Positions 29,129 to 31,019 of a stretch of DNA of 31,019 nt are shown here, in pieces. Each line of letters opens with the position of its first letter. The stretch's first letter is position 1. Location: positions 1 to 31,019 of the forward strand of contig DQHW01000001.1 in the NCBI GenBank assembly GCA_003524305.1, given 5' to 3'. Source of the DNA: Anaerolineaceae bacterium (lineage in GTDB: Bacteria > Chloroflexota > Anaerolineae > Anaerolineales > Anaerolineaceae). Made by a program: the position numbers and the translations under genes. Below the pieces are notes generated by a model, which made no database searches, was not told the DNA's origin, and saw nothing but the letters and a program-made list of their open reading frames with translations.

Positions 29129-29158
29129 ATAATACCACAACCAATTCTCTTGCGTCAA
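29129..29158 (-). promoter_or_regulatory. Promoter of infC-rpmI-rplT
   Basis: TTGACG (29158-29153), an 18-base spacer, TATTAT (29134-29129). The predicted start near 29122 gives a leader of about 57 bases with the hairpin at its 5' end. Confidence 0.7.
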
Positions 29159-29202
29159 CTGGAATACAAAAGTTAACAGTTTGAAAACAATCAAAATAAA
29201 TA

Positions 29203-29235
29203 AACCTTAACAAGGCATGAAGCCTTGTCAAGGTT
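29203..29235 (-). terminator. Terminator of the plsC-lipid kinase unit
   Basis: A stem of AACCTT and ACAAGGC (29203-29216) with GCCTTGT and AAGGTT (29222-29235), one mismatch, loop ATGAA. On the minus strand it is followed by TTATTTATTTT. Confidence 0.75.
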
Positions 29236-29241
29236 AGCAAT

Positions 29242-29910
29242 TCATTTTGTAAACGAAAGATATTCCCGCTTATTTTGCGATAAATCAGAATATACGCCGC
29301 GGTTCTTTTCAGGTAGTAAGGCGGCGATCTCGTACATGATTTCGTCTGTCACCTGGGTGCGTACCTCTTTTGAGAATGCGGCACCCCTGGTGTCAATCTT
29401 GAATGGCTCTCCCACTTTAATGGTCATGTGGGTGCGTCTGGCCAACTTTATTTTCAGATTTTCATTGCCAAAGAACACCACCGGCAGAATGGGTACGCCA
29501 GAGCGGATGGCCAGCATGACTATGCCCGGATAGCCCTTGTTTAAACGGCCGTGATAAGAACGTGTGCCCTCAGGTGCGACGATGATGATCTTCCTTTTCT
29601 TGAGCGCTTCATCCGCCAGGCGGAAAGCCTCAAAATCCACTACGCCGCGCTTGATGGGAATGGCCTCCCAGGCGTCAAACAACCATTTCATCAAGAAATT
29701 GTTCCAGGTTTCGATCTTGACGAAGGCGGTGACCGGTCGGGGATGAAGATGACTGAATCCCACAGGGGCATCGAGTGAGTTAATGTGGTTGGTGGCGATG
29801 ATCAACGGCCCCTGCATCGGAATGCGCACCACTTCGCTGTCATCCACTTTTAGAAAAGTGGATAAGATCGCCTTGATTGGAGGGTTGATGATCGAAGAAG
29901 CTAATGTCAT
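29242..29910 (-). CDS. plsC: 1-acyl-glycerol-3-phosphate acyltransferase family (PlsC)
   Basis: 222-aa membrane-associated acyltransferase of phospholipid synthesis. Motif I reads NHINSLD (~40-46, the His/Asp pair that drives acyl transfer), motif II IPIKRG around 82-87, motif III APEGTRS (~113-119) and motif IV VPILPVVFFG (~137-146). All four are in family order. It acylates lysophosphatidate to phosphatidate at the cytoplasmic membrane. Its ATG overlaps the stop of the lipid kinase gene by four bases, so the two are translated together. Joining a phosphatidate-forming enzyme with a DAG kinase suggests shared phosphatidate supply or recycling. Confidence 0.9.
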   Translation of the reverse strand: MTLASSIINPPIKAILSTFLKVDDSEVVRIPMQGPLIIATNHINSLDAPVGFSHLHPRPVTAFVKIETWNNFLMKWLFDAWEAIPIKRGVVDFEAFRLADEALKKRKIIIVAPEGTRSYHGRLNKGYPGIVMLAIRSGVPILPVVFFGNENLKIKLARRTHMTIKVGEPFKIDTRGAAFSKEVRTQVTDEIMYEIAALLPEKNRGVYSDLSQNKREYLSFTK

Positions 29911-30836
29911 TCAGCCAGCCTTGTGATGATTTCGAGCTCTTTGGGCAGGATTTCTATGGATACTTCTCCCGTGCCTTCTTCACAAATGGTGACACCATCT
30001 GCATGGACTGGAAGCGTGCCTTGAATAGCTCTAACGATCACTTTGGTGCTTTGCACGGTGGAAACCGCAGCATCCGCTGCCTGAGAGCCTTTCATCACTT
30101 TCATGATCAGCCCAAGTATTTTGCTCTGAGGAACAGAACGCACGATGCAAAGATCAAAAACGCCGTCATTCGGTTTGGCATCCGGGGCAAACATGAAGCT
30201 GCCGCCCATGCGGGTGCCGTTCATGGTGGAAATCAACAAACTTGAGATTTGAAAAGTCTTGTGGTCAGTAACTATATCCACCAGGGGGGCTTTGTAATAG
30301 ATAAAAATAGTCTTCAGTGCTGCAACCAGATAAGAGACTATGCCAGAAAGGCTGCTCTTGGCGGCCACAAATCCGACCACGGCATCAAAACCAACCCCGA
30401 CACCGTTGCCAAAGAACAACCCCTGCGGATACGTTCCACCGGTGATTCTACCGATATCAATCCGGGTTTTAGGTCCGGCGGCCAATAAGTCACAACTTTC
30501 TTGCACTCCGGTTGGGATGCCCATGCCAAAAGCAAAATCGTTTCCACGTCCAACGGGGATGACACCCATGACGGGATATTTTTTATGGGTCTGTTTGTAT
30601 TTCATTAAACCGTTAATGACTTCATTGGCAGTTCCGTCGCCGCCTGCCGCCACCACCACATCAAATCCATCTTCAGCAGCCTGAATCGCCAATTCGGTGG
30701 CATGCTCAGGGTAACCGGTAATATCCACATCATAATCAAGGTTGTATTTCTTTAATGCTGCTTCAATTTCAGGTCGCACTTTCAGCCCGTTGCCTTTGCC
30801 TGCTGTAGGATTGAGGATGATTTTGTATCGAGTCAT
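29907..30836 (-). CDS. Diacylglycerol/lipid kinase family protein (DagK/YegS-like)
   Basis: 309-aa cytosolic lipid kinase. The ATP-binding domain opens with ILNPTAGKGNG (~6-16) and contains the family-defining GGDGTANEVINGL (~65-77) and the GRGNDFA motif (~100-106). The remaining beta-rich domain (~135-300) binds the lipid; residues like GNGVGVGFDAVVG and MNGTRMGGSFMFAPDAKPNDGVFDL are typical. It would phosphorylate diacylglycerol (DgkB) or a related lipid such as phosphatidylglycerol or sphingosine. GAGGTG nine bases before ATG 30836 is the ribosome site. First gene of the unit with plsC. Confidence 0.92.
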   Translation of the reverse strand: MTRYKIILNPTAGKGNGLKVRPEIEAALKKYNLDYDVDITGYPEHATELAIQAAEDGFDVVVAAGGDGTANEVINGLMKYKQTHKKYPVMGVIPVGRGNDFAFGMGIPTGVQESCDLLAAGPKTRIDIGRITGGTYPQGLFFGNGVGVGFDAVVGFVAAKSSLSGIVSYLVAALKTIFIYYKAPLVDIVTDHKTFQISSLLISTMNGTRMGGSFMFAPDAKPNDGVFDLCIVRSVPQSKILGLIMKVMKGSQAADAAVSTVQSTKVIVRAIQGTLPVHADGVTICEEGTGEVSIEILPKELEIITRLAE

Positions 30837-30965
30837 TTCGGTACACCTCTTTCAGAAATATTTTGTCAGTATTCAATCGTTGAGAAACAGATTGTAGTAG
30901 AAAGACCCTCTAAAGGTCAAGTGACTAAAGAAATGCTTATGCAATAAATGGAACCCCCAACTCAA

Positions 30966-31019
30966 CCATTTGATACGAAAACCGGCCGGTATCAACCGGC
31001 CGGTTTTCGTATCAAATGG
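30966..31019. repeat. Perfect 25-bp inverted repeat at window end
   Basis: Left arm 30966-30990 and right arm 30995-31019 are exact complements around the four-base loop ATCA; the repeat may continue past the window edge. The inner ACCGGCCGGT of each arm is itself a palindrome. AAAA and TTTT flank the GC core, so it could be a two-way terminator, but the stem extends well beyond them. It lies 130 bases upstream of the lipid kinase start. Confidence 0.85.

Overview
The window is bacterial chromosome, most likely from an Anaerolineae-type Chloroflexota. The evidence is the set of Thr/Pro-rich low-complexity linkers on surface proteins (lipoprotein, L,D-transpeptidase, PBP1A), cytoplasmic TPR modules fused to wall enzymes, a DUF711 protein, PII-like c-di-AMP receptors and the family-level look of the ribosomal proteins. 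This placement is by pattern recognition and was not checked by a search. No phage or plasmid backbone and no CRISPR array was seen.

Layout. 1-47 is the 5' part of a tRNA-Gly(GCC) with its promoter. 168-4142 holds an RlmD-like 23S rRNA methyltransferase, a DUF1905 protein, an EamA exporter, and a divergent TetR / membrane-protein pair with two palindromic operators. 4340-5860 is an isolated, strikingly AT-rich gene (DUF6883-like core) that looks acquired, followed by 384 bases holding only a small ORF remnant. 6245-11311 is a plus-strand run of small metabolic genes: HSL-type esterase, nitroreductase, alpha/alpha-toroid protein, GNAT acetyltransferase, MBL hydrolase and a CBM9-like lipoprotein.

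11373-16476 is a minus-strand cell-wall cluster: an amidase, then two L,D-transpeptidases (one a large TPR / acidic-repeat / membrane / Thr-Pro / YkuD fusion), then a small conserved-looking protein and a thioredoxin-TPR protein. A divergent flavin reductase-AMMECR1 pair (16623-17668) follows. Next is a gene-free stretch (17669-18384) with three 65-base hairpins in a ~182-base tandem repeat. 18385-21316 is a three-gene minus operon: a large (alpha/alpha)6-glycosidase-like protein and two tandem PII-like c-di-AMP receptor paralogues. Divergent from it is a bifunctional PBP1A (21398-24604).

24656-30836 is mainly minus strand: SpoU methyltransferase + DUF711, a higBA toxin-antitoxin pair, infC-rpmI-rplT, and a PlsC acyltransferase + diacylglycerol/lipid kinase pair. 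The window ends in a perfect 25-bp inverted repeat.

Signals worth following: (1) the hairpin tandem array; (2) an infC gene whose only well-placed start is AUC; (3) three or four genes whose -10 box lies only 6-11 bases from the start codon, implying leaderless mRNAs; (4) co-transcription of two c-di-AMP receptors with a glycosidase-like protein beside a PBP; (5) the AT-rich DUF6883 gene. All functions are inferred by reading motifs; no database was consulted.
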